A DNA stretch of 64,000 bases from DATIRA01 sp963766505 (lineage in GTDB: Bacteria > Pseudomonadota > Gammaproteobacteria > Steroidobacterales > Steroidobacteraceae), in NCBI GenBank assembly GCA_963766505.1, contig CAVYAL010000005.1, forward strand, positions 1,240,001 to 1,304,000, written 5' to 3'. Shown here one piece after another: positions 17,281 through 25,653 of this stretch. The translations under genes were made by a program, and so were the position numbers. Within the stretch, counting starts at the first letter, position 1; each line of letters opens with the position of its first letter. The notes below the pieces were generated by a model, which saw only the letters and a program-made list of their open reading frames with translations, was not told where the DNA came from and searched no databases.

Positions 17281-17922
17281 ATGTCGTACATCGCAGAACG
17301 TCGCCAGGAGGAGCGGGATCGTCGCCGGGTCGAGATCCTGGACGCTGCCGAAGCGCTCTATGCGGAGCTGGGCTGGGATGCCGTCACGATGGACAGGGTT
17401 GCCCGGCGCGCGCGCCTGAGCCGTGGGTTGCTGTACGTATATTTCCGCGACAAGGCGGACCTGCACCTCGGACTCGTCGAGCGGGCGCTGGACACGCTTC
17501 GAGAACGCTTCGTGGCTGCCCGGCAGGGAAAAGGCACCGGCCTCGACGCGGTCGAGGCCATCGGCAGAGCCTACCTCGAGTTCGCACGGGAGCTGCCCCA
17601 CTACTTCGACGCCTGCGCCCGGTACCAGGCTCACGTCGGCCCGGATGACAGCAACACCGACTCGAGCGAGGTCGCCTGCGCGAACGCCGGTCACCGGGTG
17701 CACGAGACCATCGTCGGGTCGTTGAACGAAGGGGTCGCAGACGGCTCGATTCGTGCCGACCTGGGTGACCCGTATGTCACCGCGCTCGCGCTCTGGGCAT
17801 TCACCCATGGCGTGATCCAGATCGTGGCGACCAAGACTGGCCAGATCGAGCACGAAGGCATCGCCGTCGAGCAGTTCATCGGCCACGCCTTCGACATGGC
17901 GCTGCGATCGCTGCGGCCCTGA
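17281..17922 (+). CDS. TetR-family transcriptional regulator of the RND pump
   Basis: 213 residues. N-terminal helix-turn-helix about 15-62 (RRVEILDAAEALYAELGWDA, VTMDRVARRARLSRGLLYVY, FRDKADLH) and a divergent ligand-binding C-terminus. It is the first gene of the row tetR - tolC - adaptor - RND (gap to tolC 28 bases), all in one direction, and a palindrome overlaps its start, so it is very probably the local repressor, with a pump substrate as inducer. The inducing compound is unknown. Confidence 0.93.
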   Translation: MSYIAERRQEERDRRRVEILDAAEALYAELGWDAVTMDRVARRARLSRGLLYVYFRDKADLHLGLVERALDTLRERFVAARQGKGTGLDAVEAIGRAYLEFARELPHYFDACARYQAHVGPDDSNTDSSEVACANAGHRVHETIVGSLNEGVADGSIRADLGDPYVTALALWAFTHGVIQIVATKTGQIEHEGIAVEQFIGHAFDMALRSLRP

Positions 17923-17950
17923 GCCCGGCGGCAGCAATCCGAGGCAAGCC

Positions 17951-19444
17951 ATGCGCACACGGATACCGACGTCACTGCGGTTCGCGCTGCTGGCACTCGC
18001 CGCGGCCGCATCCGCCCTTCCGCCCCATTCGTTCGCCCAGGGTTCCCGGCCGGCCGAGCCGACCGATCCCGGGCGGATCGAGCAGGCATTGCAGGAAGTG
18101 CTCGACGAGGCGCTCGCGGCGAACCTCGAGCTGCGGGCTGGCGGCGCCACCGTTCAACAGCGCATGGCCGCGCTGGACCAGGCCCGTGCGCGCTACCTGC
18201 CGGTGCTGGACTTCGTCGCACGCTATTCGGTAGCGGACGGCGGGCGGGCGATCGACCTGCCGCTCGGTGACCTGCTGAACCCGGTGTACGCGACACTGGA
18301 TGAGCTGCTGATCGAGAGCGGCCGGCCGCCGCAGTTCCCCCGGGTGGAAAACCAGCGGGTCGACTTCCTGCGCCCCGAGGAGCAGGAAACCAAGTTCGTG
18401 CTGGAACAACCAATCTACGCGCCGCGAATCGCTCCCGCGGTCGAGGCGAACCGCCAGGAGCTCGCGCGCGTCGAGGCGACCCTGGCCGCGCTGCGCACGC
18501 GCGTCACACGGGACACCAAGCAGGCCTACTACCGCTGGATCGCGACGCAGCAGACCGTCGCCGTGCTGGATGCCACCCGCGAACTCGCGCGGACCAACCT
18601 GCAGTCGAACGAGAGCCTGTATCGCAACGGCAAGGTCACCCGCGACCTCGTCTTCCGCGCCGAGGCCGACCTGCTCGAAATAGAGCAGCAGCGCATCGCT
18701 GCGCAGAGCGGTGTGCGGATCGCGCAGAGCTACGTGAACCTGCTGCGCAATCGCCCGCTCGCGGACGCGCTGCCCGACGCGACGATCGACGAGCAGACCG
18801 TGCTCAGGTTCCGCAATCGCTTCATCGAGCGACTCGCCGGCCGGCCGCTGGACCTCGCGCTGCTGCAGGACCTCGCCACCGAGCGGCGCGCAGAGCTTCG
18901 CGGCCTGGACGCCGCCGTGGCCGCGGGCGAGGCACAGCAGGACCTCGCGCGCGCAGCCTTCAAGCCGACGTTCGCGCTGGGCGCCGAGGCCGGCATCCAG
19001 GGCGAGGACTACGGCTTCGGCGAGGACGAGCGCTATGTGCTCGCCGCCGTGATCCTGCGCTGGAACACCTTCCGCGGCGGAGCGGACCGCGCGGCGCTGC
19101 GCGAGGCGCGTGCGCTTACCGAGGAGCTGCGCGCGACGCGCGAACTCGCGACCCAGCAGGTCAGGCTCGACGTGCAGCAGGCGCTCGAGAACCTGCAGGT
19201 GGCCGATGCCTCGCTCGAGACCGCAATGAAGCGCAGCGAGGCCGCGGAAGGTTCCTTCCGGATCACGAGTCGCAAGCGTGACCTCGGACAGATCAACCAG
19301 GCCGAATTCATCGATGCGCGCCGGGCGCTGACCGACGCACAGCTCAACCTGACCCGGGTGCGTGCCGAATTTCTCGCCCGTCTCGCCGAACTTGAATTTG
19401 CGGTCGGCAGCAGCCGCGCCGCGGAACAGGAGTTCCTGCAGTGA
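17951..19444 (+). CDS. TolC-family outer membrane efflux protein
   Basis: 497 residues with a signal peptide (FALLALAAAASALPPHSFAQG). The body has the two OEP repeats of long alpha-helical segments, for example LRTRVTRDTKQAYYRWIATQ and LEETQ-type heptads rich in Ala, Arg, Glu and Gln, ending in RAEFLARLAELEFAVGS. It forms the outer membrane channel and periplasmic tunnel of the tripartite pump. The stop overlaps the GTG start of the adaptor gene by 4 bases. Confidence 0.92.
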   Translation: MRTRIPTSLRFALLALAAAASALPPHSFAQGSRPAEPTDPGRIEQALQEVLDEALAANLELRAGGATVQQRMAALDQARARYLPVLDFVARYSVADGGRAIDLPLGDLLNPVYATLDELLIESGRPPQFPRVENQRVDFLRPEEQETKFVLEQPIYAPRIAPAVEANRQELARVEATLAALRTRVTRDTKQAYYRWIATQQTVAVLDATRELARTNLQSNESLYRNGKVTRDLVFRAEADLLEIEQQRIAAQSGVRIAQSYVNLLRNRPLADALPDATIDEQTVLRFRNRFIERLAGRPLDLALLQDLATERRAELRGLDAAVAAGEAQQDLARAAFKPTFALGAEAGIQGEDYGFGEDERYVLAAVILRWNTFRGGADRAALREARALTEELRATRELATQQVRLDVQQALENLQVADASLETAMKRSEAAEGSFRITSRKRDLGQINQAEFIDARRALTDAQLNLTRVRAEFLARLAELEFAVGSSRAAEQEFLQ

Positions 19445-20502
19445 AAGTCCCGCGTCTGTTGCTGTCGATGCTGATCGGCCTCGCGCTCGTGGCCTGCGAT
19501 CGACCCTCGGCACCCGCTTCCGAATCGGTCGCGCCGCCTGCCCCGGTGCGGGCCGAGGAAGTCAGGGCGGTTCCGTTGCGGAACCAGGTGCGAGCCGTCG
19601 GCGTGCTGGCGCCTCGCGACGAGGTGAGGCTCAGCTTCAAGCTCGGCGGCGTCGTGGACCGCATCCTGGTCGAGGCGGGTGACCGGGTGGAGGCCGGTGA
19701 CCTGCTCGCGGTGCTCAAGCGCGCCGAAGTCGACGCGGCCGTGGCGCAGGCCAGCGAGGCGGTCGAGAAGGCGCGCCGGGACCTCGAGCGCGCACGCAAG
19801 CTGCGCGCAGACGAGGTAGCGACCGAGGAGCAGGTCGAGGACCTGACGACGGCCTACAAGGTCGCGAGCGCCAGCCTGCGGACGGCCCAGTTCAACGCGC
19901 GCTTCGCCCGCATCGAGGCTCCGGCGGACGGCGTCGTGCTGCAGAGGCTGGCCGAGGAAAGCGAACTGGTGCAGGGTGGCCAGCCGGTCCTGGTGCTCGG
20001 CGCCACGGAGCAGGGCTGGGTCGTGCGCGCCTCGCTGGCGGACCGTGACGCGGTACGGGTCGTGGTCGGAGACACGGCGGAAGTCAGTTTCGACGCATTT
20101 CCGGGGCGCAGTTTCGCCGGCCGGGTGTCACAAATAGCATCGAGCGCGGACCCTCAGACCGGCACCTTCGAGGTAGAGATCGACGTGGACCAGGGGCGCG
20201 CGCGCTTCGTGCGCGGACTGGTCGCAAAGGTGGAACTGTCGCTCGCGGGCCGTGACGGCGACGACGCCGTGGTCGCGGTGCCCATCACGGCACTGGTGGA
20301 GGCCGACGGACCCGTGGCCCATCTGTTCGTGCTCGATCCCGAGCAGGGCGTCGCACGCAGCAAGAGCGTAAACGTGGGCCCGATCATCGGCGAGCGGGTC
20401 ATCGTGCACGCCGGCCTCGTGCCGGGCGAGCAGGTCATCACGGACGGAGCGGCCTGGCTCACCGATGGCCGCTCCGTCAGCGTCGTCGGCGATCGCGGCT
20501 GA
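19441..20502 (+). CDS. RND efflux periplasmic adaptor (membrane fusion) lipoprotein
   Basis: 353 residues beginning with GTG. Signal with lipobox-like LALVACDR, so the mature protein is probably anchored to the inner membrane by Cys19. Domains in order: barrel-sandwich (VRLSFKLGGVVDRILVEAGD), helical hairpin about 95-150 (AVAQASEAVEKARRDLERAR), return strand (ARIEAPADGVVLQRLAEE), beta-barrel and membrane-proximal part. It links the RND pump to TolC. GTGA overlap with the upstream tolC gene and an 10-base gap to the RND gene show one operon. Confidence 0.93.
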   Translation: MKVPRLLLSMLIGLALVACDRPSAPASESVAPPAPVRAEEVRAVPLRNQVRAVGVLAPRDEVRLSFKLGGVVDRILVEAGDRVEAGDLLAVLKRAEVDAAVAQASEAVEKARRDLERARKLRADEVATEEQVEDLTTAYKVASASLRTAQFNARFARIEAPADGVVLQRLAEESELVQGGQPVLVLGATEQGWVVRASLADRDAVRVVVGDTAEVSFDAFPGRSFAGRVSQIASSADPQTGTFEVEIDVDQGRARFVRGLVAKVELSLAGRDGDDAVVAVPITALVEADGPVAHLFVLDPEQGVARSKSVNVGPIIGERVIVHAGLVPGEQVITDGAAWLTDGRSVSVVGDRG

Positions 20503-20512
20503 GGTCGTCCGC

Positions 20513-23500
20513 GTGAAGATCTGGGAATTCAGCGTCAGGCGCTGGCAGTTCACGCTGGTGCTGTTCGGGCTTCTGATCGCGATGGGCCTGAACGCCTACC
20601 TGAACATTCCGCGCTCGGAGGATCCCGAGTTCCACGCGCCCGTGCCGACGGTCGTCGCCGTCTACCCGGGCGCGGACCCCGCGGACATCGAGCGCCTCGT
20701 CATCGACCCTCTCGAGGATGCGATCAACGAGCTCGACGAGATCAAGCGCATGGACAGCCGCTCGATGGACGGCGTCGGCGTACTGCAGATCGAGTTCCAC
20801 TGGGACCAGGACGCCGACGAGAAGTACGACGAGGTCGTGCGCGAAGTGAACCGGATCCGTCCTGAGCTGCCTGCCGACCTCGCAGCACTGGAGGTCCGCA
20901 AGGCAGGCTCCGGGCTCGTCAACATCGTGCAGTTCGCGCTGGTGAGCGAGGACGCGAGTTACCGGCAGTTGAAGGAACTCGCCGAAGAACTGAGCGACTC
21001 GATCGAGACCGTGCCGGGCGTCCGCCAGAGCCGGGTATGGGCCTTTCCCGAGCCCGAGGTCCGCGTAGCGGTGGATCTCGAGCGCATGGGCCGGGCGCGC
21101 GTGACGCTCGGGCAGGTCGAGGCTGCGGTGCGGGGTGAGAATGCGACGATTCCCGGTGGAGCCGTGGACGTCGGGCTGCGCAAGTTCAACCTCAAGACCT
21201 CGGGCAGCTACGACACGCTCGAGGAAATCTCCGAAACCGTCGTCGCGAGCCGCGAGGGCCGGATCGTCAAGCTGCGCGACATCGCCGAAGTGTCCTGGGA
21301 CACGACGGAGGAACGCTATACCGGTCGCTTCAACGGCCGTCGCGCCGTGTTCGTGACCGCGAACGCCAAGGACGGCGTCAACGTCTTCGCGGTGCGCGAC
21401 GGAATCTATGCGACGCTCGGGTCCTTCGAGCAGCAGCTGCCCCGGGGCGTTACGCTCGAGCGCGGGTTCGACCAGTCGCAGAACGTCCGGCACCGGCTGA
21501 ACCGCCTCGGGATCGACTTCGCGATCGCGATCGCGCTGGTATTGCTGACGCTGCTGCCGCTCGGCCTGCGGGCAGCGGTCGTGGTGATGATCTCGATCCC
21601 GCTGTCGCTGGCCATCGGCCTGTCGGCGCTGTATTTCACGGGGTTCTCGCTCAACCAGCTGTCCATTGCAGGCTTCGTGCTGTCGCTCGGGCTGCTGGTG
21701 GACGACTCGATCGTCGTGGTGGAGAACATCGCGCGCCACCTGCGGGAAGGCCACTCGCGGATCCGCGCGGCGATCCTGGCCACCGACCAGATCGCGCAGG
21801 CCGTGCTCGGCTGTACCGTGACGCTGCTGTTCGCGTTCCTGCCGCTGCTGTTCCTGCCCGAGGGCGCCGGGCTCTTCATCCGTTCGCTGCCAGCGGCCGT
21901 GCTCTACACCGTGGCCGCCTCGCTGTTCGTCGCGCTGACCGTGATCCCCTTCCTCGCGAGCCGCGTGCTGAAGGCGGACGGCGCACATGCCGAGGGCAAC
22001 CGCTCCCTGCGCGGCCTGATGGGCGGCATCGAGCGCTATTACGCGCCGGCGCTGCGCAGGGCCATCGCCCACCCGATAAAGACGCTGCTGATCGCGCTGG
22101 CCATCGTCGCAGGCTCACTCGCGCTGGTGCCGGTCATAGGCTTCAGCGTCTTCCCGCCCGCCGACATTCCGCAGTTCAGGATCACCATCGAGACCCCTGA
22201 CGGCGCGAGCCTCGCCGATACCGACCGCGCGCTCCGCTACGTCGAGCAGGAGCTCGCGCGTCGTCCGCAGATCAAGCACTGGTTCGCAAACCTCGGCCGG
22301 GGCAACCCGCGCGTCTACTACAACATCTTCCCGGAAGAGACCAACGCGAACGTCGCGGAAGTCTTCGTCGAGCTCGAGGAGTTCGATCCCCGGGAGAGTC
22401 CCCGGCTGTACGACGAGCTGCGCGAGGTGTTCGCAGGCTACCCGGGCGCACGGATCATCGTAGAGTCCTACCAGAACGGACCGCCGATCAACGCGCCGAT
22501 CGAGATCGGGATCAAGGGCCCGGACCTCCAGACGCTGCGCGGGCTGGCCGACGCTGCCGAACAGATCATCGCCCGGACGCCTGGAACGCGGGACATCGAG
22601 AATGCCGTGCGCAGGCAGCGGACAGACCTGGAACTCGGCATCGATTCGCAGAAGGCTGCGCTGCTCGGCGTCGCGCCGGTGGAGGCGGATCGCACCGTCC
22701 GGGCGGCGGTGGCGGGCCTCAATGCAGGCATGTTCCGGGAACCCGACGGGGACGAGTACCCGATCACGCTGCGGCTGCCGATGCAGGGCCGGCCGACGCT
22801 GGAGATGCTCGACCTGATCGAGGTCGCCTCGGCCACTGGCAGGACAGTGCCGCTGCGACAGATCGCAAATCCGGAATTCTCCTCGGCACCGAGCCTGATA
22901 CGCAGGCACGACCGCGAGCGGGAAGTCATCGTCACGGCTCATCCGGTGACCGGCTACAACACCGGCAAGCTCACGCAGGCCGTGCTGGAGCGGCTCGAGG
23001 CGCTGGAACTGCCACCGGGCTACACGCTGCGGGCCGGCGGCGAACTCGAGGCTCGACAGGAGAGCTTCGGCGGGATCGGGACCGCGGTGCTGGTCGCGGT
23101 GTTCGGAATTCTCGCAGTGCTGGTGCTCGAGTTCGGCAGCTTCCGCTCGATGCTGATCGTGGCCGGCGTGATCCCGCTCGGCGTCGCCGGCGGCCTGGTA
23201 GCGCTGCTCGCAACGGGCTACACGCTGTCGTTCACTGCGACGATCGGCCTCGTGGCGCTGATCGGCATCCAGATCAAGAACTCGATACTGCTGGTGGATT
23301 TCACGAACCAGCTGCGCGAGCAATCGGTGCCGCTCGAAGAAGCCGTGACCCGCGCGGCAGAAATCCGCGTGCTGCCGATCCTGCTCACCTCGGCCACGGC
23401 GATCGGCGGGCTGATTCCGCTCGCGATCCAGGGGTCGGGGCTTTATTCGCCGCTCGCCATCGTGATCATCGGCGGATTGATATCCTCGACGCTGCTCGGT

Positions 23501-23605
23501 CCGCTGGTGACACCGGTGATGTACAAGCTGCTGCCGCCGAAGGTGGAGCCAGAAGGGGATAGGGATCAGGGGTCTAGGGGATGGTTCCGCATCACTAGCC
23601 CCTAA
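20513..23605 (+). CDS. RND-family efflux transporter permease
   Basis: 1030 residues from the GTG at 20513 (VKIWEFSVRRWQFTLVLFG). Proton-driven inner-membrane pump of the HAE1/AcrB-like group, with 12 membrane helices and two large periplasmic loops. Family marks are PRSEDPEFHAPVPTVVAVYPG, the TM4 aspartate pair in GLLVDDSIVVVENI, and GLVALIGIQIKNSILLVDF in TM10-11. Third gene of the tetR-controlled pump. The last roughly 13 codons are encoded by an inverted-repeat element (23553-23625), so the C-terminal tail is not ancestral. Confidence 0.93.
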   Translation: MKIWEFSVRRWQFTLVLFGLLIAMGLNAYLNIPRSEDPEFHAPVPTVVAVYPGADPADIERLVIDPLEDAINELDEIKRMDSRSMDGVGVLQIEFHWDQDADEKYDEVVREVNRIRPELPADLAALEVRKAGSGLVNIVQFALVSEDASYRQLKELAEELSDSIETVPGVRQSRVWAFPEPEVRVAVDLERMGRARVTLGQVEAAVRGENATIPGGAVDVGLRKFNLKTSGSYDTLEEISETVVASREGRIVKLRDIAEVSWDTTEERYTGRFNGRRAVFVTANAKDGVNVFAVRDGIYATLGSFEQQLPRGVTLERGFDQSQNVRHRLNRLGIDFAIAIALVLLTLLPLGLRAAVVVMISIPLSLAIGLSALYFTGFSLNQLSIAGFVLSLGLLVDDSIVVVENIARHLREGHSRIRAAILATDQIAQAVLGCTVTLLFAFLPLLFLPEGAGLFIRSLPAAVLYTVAASLFVALTVIPFLASRVLKADGAHAEGNRSLRGLMGGIERYYAPALRRAIAHPIKTLLIALAIVAGSLALVPVIGFSVFPPADIPQFRITIETPDGASLADTDRALRYVEQELARRPQIKHWFANLGRGNPRVYYNIFPEETNANVAEVFVELEEFDPRESPRLYDELREVFAGYPGARIIVESYQNGPPINAPIEIGIKGPDLQTLRGLADAAEQIIARTPGTRDIENAVRRQRTDLELGIDSQKAALLGVAPVEADRTVRAAVAGLNAGMFREPDGDEYPITLRLPMQGRPTLEMLDLIEVASATGRTVPLRQIANPEFSSAPSLIRRHDREREVIVTAHPVTGYNTGKLTQAVLERLEALELPPGYTLRAGGELEARQESFGGIGTAVLVAVFGILAVLVLEFGSFRSMLIVAGVIPLGVAGGLVALLATGYTLSFTATIGLVALIGIQIKNSILLVDFTNQLREQSVPLEEAVTRAAEIRVLPILLTSATAIGGLIPLAIQGSGLYSPLAIVIIGGLISSTLLGPLVTPVMYKLLPPKVEPEGDRDQGSRGWFRITSP

Positions 23606-23625
23606 CCCCTAGTCCCTATCCCCTT
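23553..23625. repeat. Long inverted repeat supplying the stop codons of two convergent genes
   Basis: Left arm 23553-23580 and right arm 23599-23625 are near-perfect inverted copies built of GGGGATAGGGA, AGGGGT and TAGGGG units, with an 18-base loop. The TAA of the RND gene (23603-23605) and the TAG of the convergent gntR gene (23609-23611) both lie in the right arm. The transcript would fold strongly from either strand, so it can act as a bidirectional terminator. The low-complexity TAGGGG/CCCCTA composition suggests a dispersed repeat of the genome rather than an ordinary terminator. Confidence 0.8.
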
Positions 23626-23971
23626 TCCTCAGCAGCAGTTCCTCCGGATCCAGCCCGAGCCGCTCGATGGTGGCCCTTACCCGCGGCCACTCGGTTTCGA
23701 GGAAGCGCTGTCGTTCGCCCTGCATCAGCTGCGTACGGGCACCCTCGGTGACGAACATGCCGCGCCCGCGCCGTTTCTGGACCAGCCCTTCGTCGACCAG
23801 CTGCTGGTACCCCTTCAGCACGGTGAGCGGATTCAGCGTGAACTCCGCCGCGACGCTGCGCACGGACGGCAGCGCATCGCCATCGGACAGGCGACCCTCG
23901 AGAATCATCTCGACGACCTTGTCCCGGAGCTGGCGATAGATCGGTTGAGTGTCGTTCCAGTGCGAATCCAT
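23609..23971 (-). CDS. GntR-family transcriptional regulator (YtrA type)
   Basis: 120 residues, the short YtrA form with a winged helix (about 8-75: PIYRQLRDKVVEMILEGRLS, LPSVRSVAAEFTLNPLTVLK, LVQKRRGRGMFV) and only a small helical C-terminus. Such regulators normally control their own ABC-transporter operon; here none is next to it, only a tiny upstream ORF. Its last six codons (RKGDRD) and stop come from the inverted repeat at 23553-23625. A 17-bp palindrome lies 24 bases before the start. Confidence 0.9.
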   Translation of the reverse strand: MDSHWNDTQPIYRQLRDKVVEMILEGRLSDGDALPSVRSVAAEFTLNPLTVLKGYQQLVDEGLVQKRRGRGMFVTEGARTQLMQGERQRFLETEWPRVRATIERLGLDPEELLLRKGDRD

Positions 23972-23995
23972 TCAATCCGGGGCTTGGGTGCTGTG

Positions 23996-24012
23996 CTGCT
24001 GTAATGTAGCAG
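23996..24012. promoter_or_regulatory. Palindrome upstream of gntR
   Basis: CTGCTGTAATGTAGCAG, an imperfect inverted repeat with perfect outer 5-bp arms CTGCT / AGCAG and matching inner A/T positions. It stands 24 bases upstream of the GntR start, where a YtrA-type autoregulatory operator would be expected. Confidence 0.4.
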
Positions 24013-24035
24013 AACACCCTTGATGGACAGCCAGT

Positions 24036-24191
24036 TCAGCCGCCGAGGTGAAGGCTGCAGGAAGGCGTCGCGCCAAGTTTCGACGCAATGCTGGCCGAAG
24101 TCGCCAGCGGTCCCGACGCGACCGACAGCCCGGCGAGAATCCACACGACTGCGGCGACGATGGTCGCCACTAGACGGCTTGCGCTGCGCAT
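24036..24191 (-). CDS. Putative 51-residue membrane or exported peptide
   Basis: ATG 24191 gives a 51-residue product with a basic start (MRSASR) and one hydrophobic stretch (LVATIVAAVVWILAGLSVASG), so a membrane-inserted or exported peptide is possible. It lies 64 bases upstream of gntR on the same strand and directly downstream of a strong palindrome (24228-24254), which would fit a gene governed by that regulator. No family recognised; it could also be a non-coding leader. Confidence 0.35.
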   Translation of the reverse strand: MRSASRLVATIVAAVVWILAGLSVASGPLATSASIASKLGATPSCSLHLGG

Positions 24192-24227
24192 CTGTGTCCC
24201 GTCCCTGTCTCTTTTACCGTGGTTATC

Positions 24228-24254
24228 TACTGTTGTAGTTGAACTATAACAGTA
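24228..24254. promoter_or_regulatory. 27-bp inverted repeat, candidate GntR/YtrA operator
   Basis: Two 12-base arms, TACTGTTGTAGT and ACTATAACAGTA, match at 11 of 12 positions around the centre TGA. On the minus strand a TTGACA box stands about 6 bases upstream, so the palindrome covers the core promoter of the small minus-strand ORF. The site is also about 140 bases upstream of mdh on the other strand. Confidence 0.5.
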
Positions 24255-24393
24255 TTCAATTGTCAAGCCGTTTCCTGCCCCGGGAATCAGGGCAGTCCCT
24301 TACGCGGGCGGGGGGGTACCCGCTGCTAATATGCCCACCCCGGTGGCCGCCCGGCCGAATCCGGGTACGTCTAATAATCAGTGGAGAGCCCTC

Positions 24394-25371
24394 ATGAAGA
24401 CTCCTGTCAACGTCGCGATCACGGGCGCGGCGGGCCAGATCGGCTACGCGCTCGCCTTCCGGGTCGCCTCCGGCCAGATGCTCGGCCCGGACCAGCCCGT
24501 GAACCTGCATCTGCTCGAGATCACGCCGGCGCTCGGCGCACTGCAGGGCGTGGTGATGGAACTGAACGATTGCGCGTTCCCGACATTGAACAGGATCGTC
24601 GCGACCGACGACGCGAACGTCGCTTTCAAGGATTGCAACGTCGCGCTGCTGGTGGGCGCCCGTCCCCGTGGTCCCGGCATGGAGCGCAAGGACCTGCTGC
24701 TTGCCAACGCCCAGATCTTCTCGGCGCAGGGCAAGGCTCTCGACGCAGTGGCGGACCGCAAGGTGCGCGTGCTCGTGGTCGGCAACCCGGCGAACACGAA
24801 CTCGCTGATCGCAATGAAGAACGCCCCGGGCCTCGATCCGAAGAACTTCACGGCGATGGTCCGCCTCGATCACAACCGCGCGCTCTCGCAGCTCGCCGAG
24901 AAGGCCGGCACGCACGTCACGCAGATCCACAAGATGATCATCTGGGGCAATCATTCCGCAACGCAGTACCCTGACCTGCATCACGTCATCGTCGATGGCA
25001 AGCCGGCCCTGTCGCTGGTGGACGAGGCCTGGTACCGGGAGAAATTCATCCCCACCGTGCAGCAGCGTGGTGCGGCGATCATCAAGGCCCGCGGCGCATC
25101 CTCGGCGGCCTCGGCCGCATCCGCGGCGATCGACCACATTCACGACTGGGTCAAGGGCACGCCCGAGGGCGACTGGGTCAGCATGGGTATTCCCTCCGAT
25201 GGCAGCTACGGCGTGCCGGAGGGCGTGATCTACGGCTTCCCGGTCACCTGCAGTGGCGGCGCCTACGAGATCGTCCAGGGTCTCGAGATCAACGACTTCA
25301 GCCGCGGGCGCATGGATGCAACCTACAAGGAACTGACCGAGGAGCGCGACGGCGTCAAGGATCTGCTCTGA
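24394..25371 (+). CDS. mdh: Malate dehydrogenase
   Basis: NAD-dependent malate/oxaloacetate interconversion in the TCA cycle; 325 residues, the LDH-like proteobacterial/plant cytosolic type rather than the shorter E. coli type. The NAD-binding loop is TGAAGQIGYAL, the catalytic region is MVRLDHNRAL (Asp and Arg), and the proton-accepting histidine is in IIWGNHSATQYPD. The ATG at 24394 has GGAGAG before it; the in-frame ATG at 24331 gives an unlikely leader. A GC-rich hairpin follows at 25408. Monocistronic. Confidence 0.97.
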   Translation: MKTPVNVAITGAAGQIGYALAFRVASGQMLGPDQPVNLHLLEITPALGALQGVVMELNDCAFPTLNRIVATDDANVAFKDCNVALLVGARPRGPGMERKDLLLANAQIFSAQGKALDAVADRKVRVLVVGNPANTNSLIAMKNAPGLDPKNFTAMVRLDHNRALSQLAEKAGTHVTQIHKMIIWGNHSATQYPDLHHVIVDGKPALSLVDEAWYREKFIPTVQQRGAAIIKARGASSAASAASAAIDHIHDWVKGTPEGDWVSMGIPSDGSYGVPEGVIYGFPVTCSGGAYEIVQGLEINDFSRGRMDATYKELTEERDGVKDLL

Positions 25372-25407
25372 CATCGGGTCCGGGCGGCCTTGCCGACATC
25401 GGCATTG

Positions 25408-25437
25408 CGCCGGGCAGCCCCGAGACGCTGCCCGGCG
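25408..25437 (+). terminator. Hairpin after mdh
   Basis: Perfect 11-bp stem CGCCGGGCAGC / GCTGCCCGGCG with an 8-base loop, 36 bases after the mdh stop. No T-run follows, so it may stabilise the 3' end or need Rho. The rest of the 279-base gap before fadE holds nothing else I can recognise. Confidence 0.5.
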
Positions 25438-25653
25438 GCGCCACGCTGGCGAACGACCCCTATCTGTTTGAATGGCAGGGATTACTGCATCGCAAAAGAG
25501 CACAGCGAGCGAAACGGCTCATCCAGATCCCGGGTCAGCTGCGAAAGAAGTCCGTGCCCGGCCTGAAGAATTCGAACTTGCGGCACTGCAGCAAACTTCG
25601 GCATAGTCGGGCATGACACCGGGCCCGGCCCGCCTCGAGGACTGCTGCTCGTG

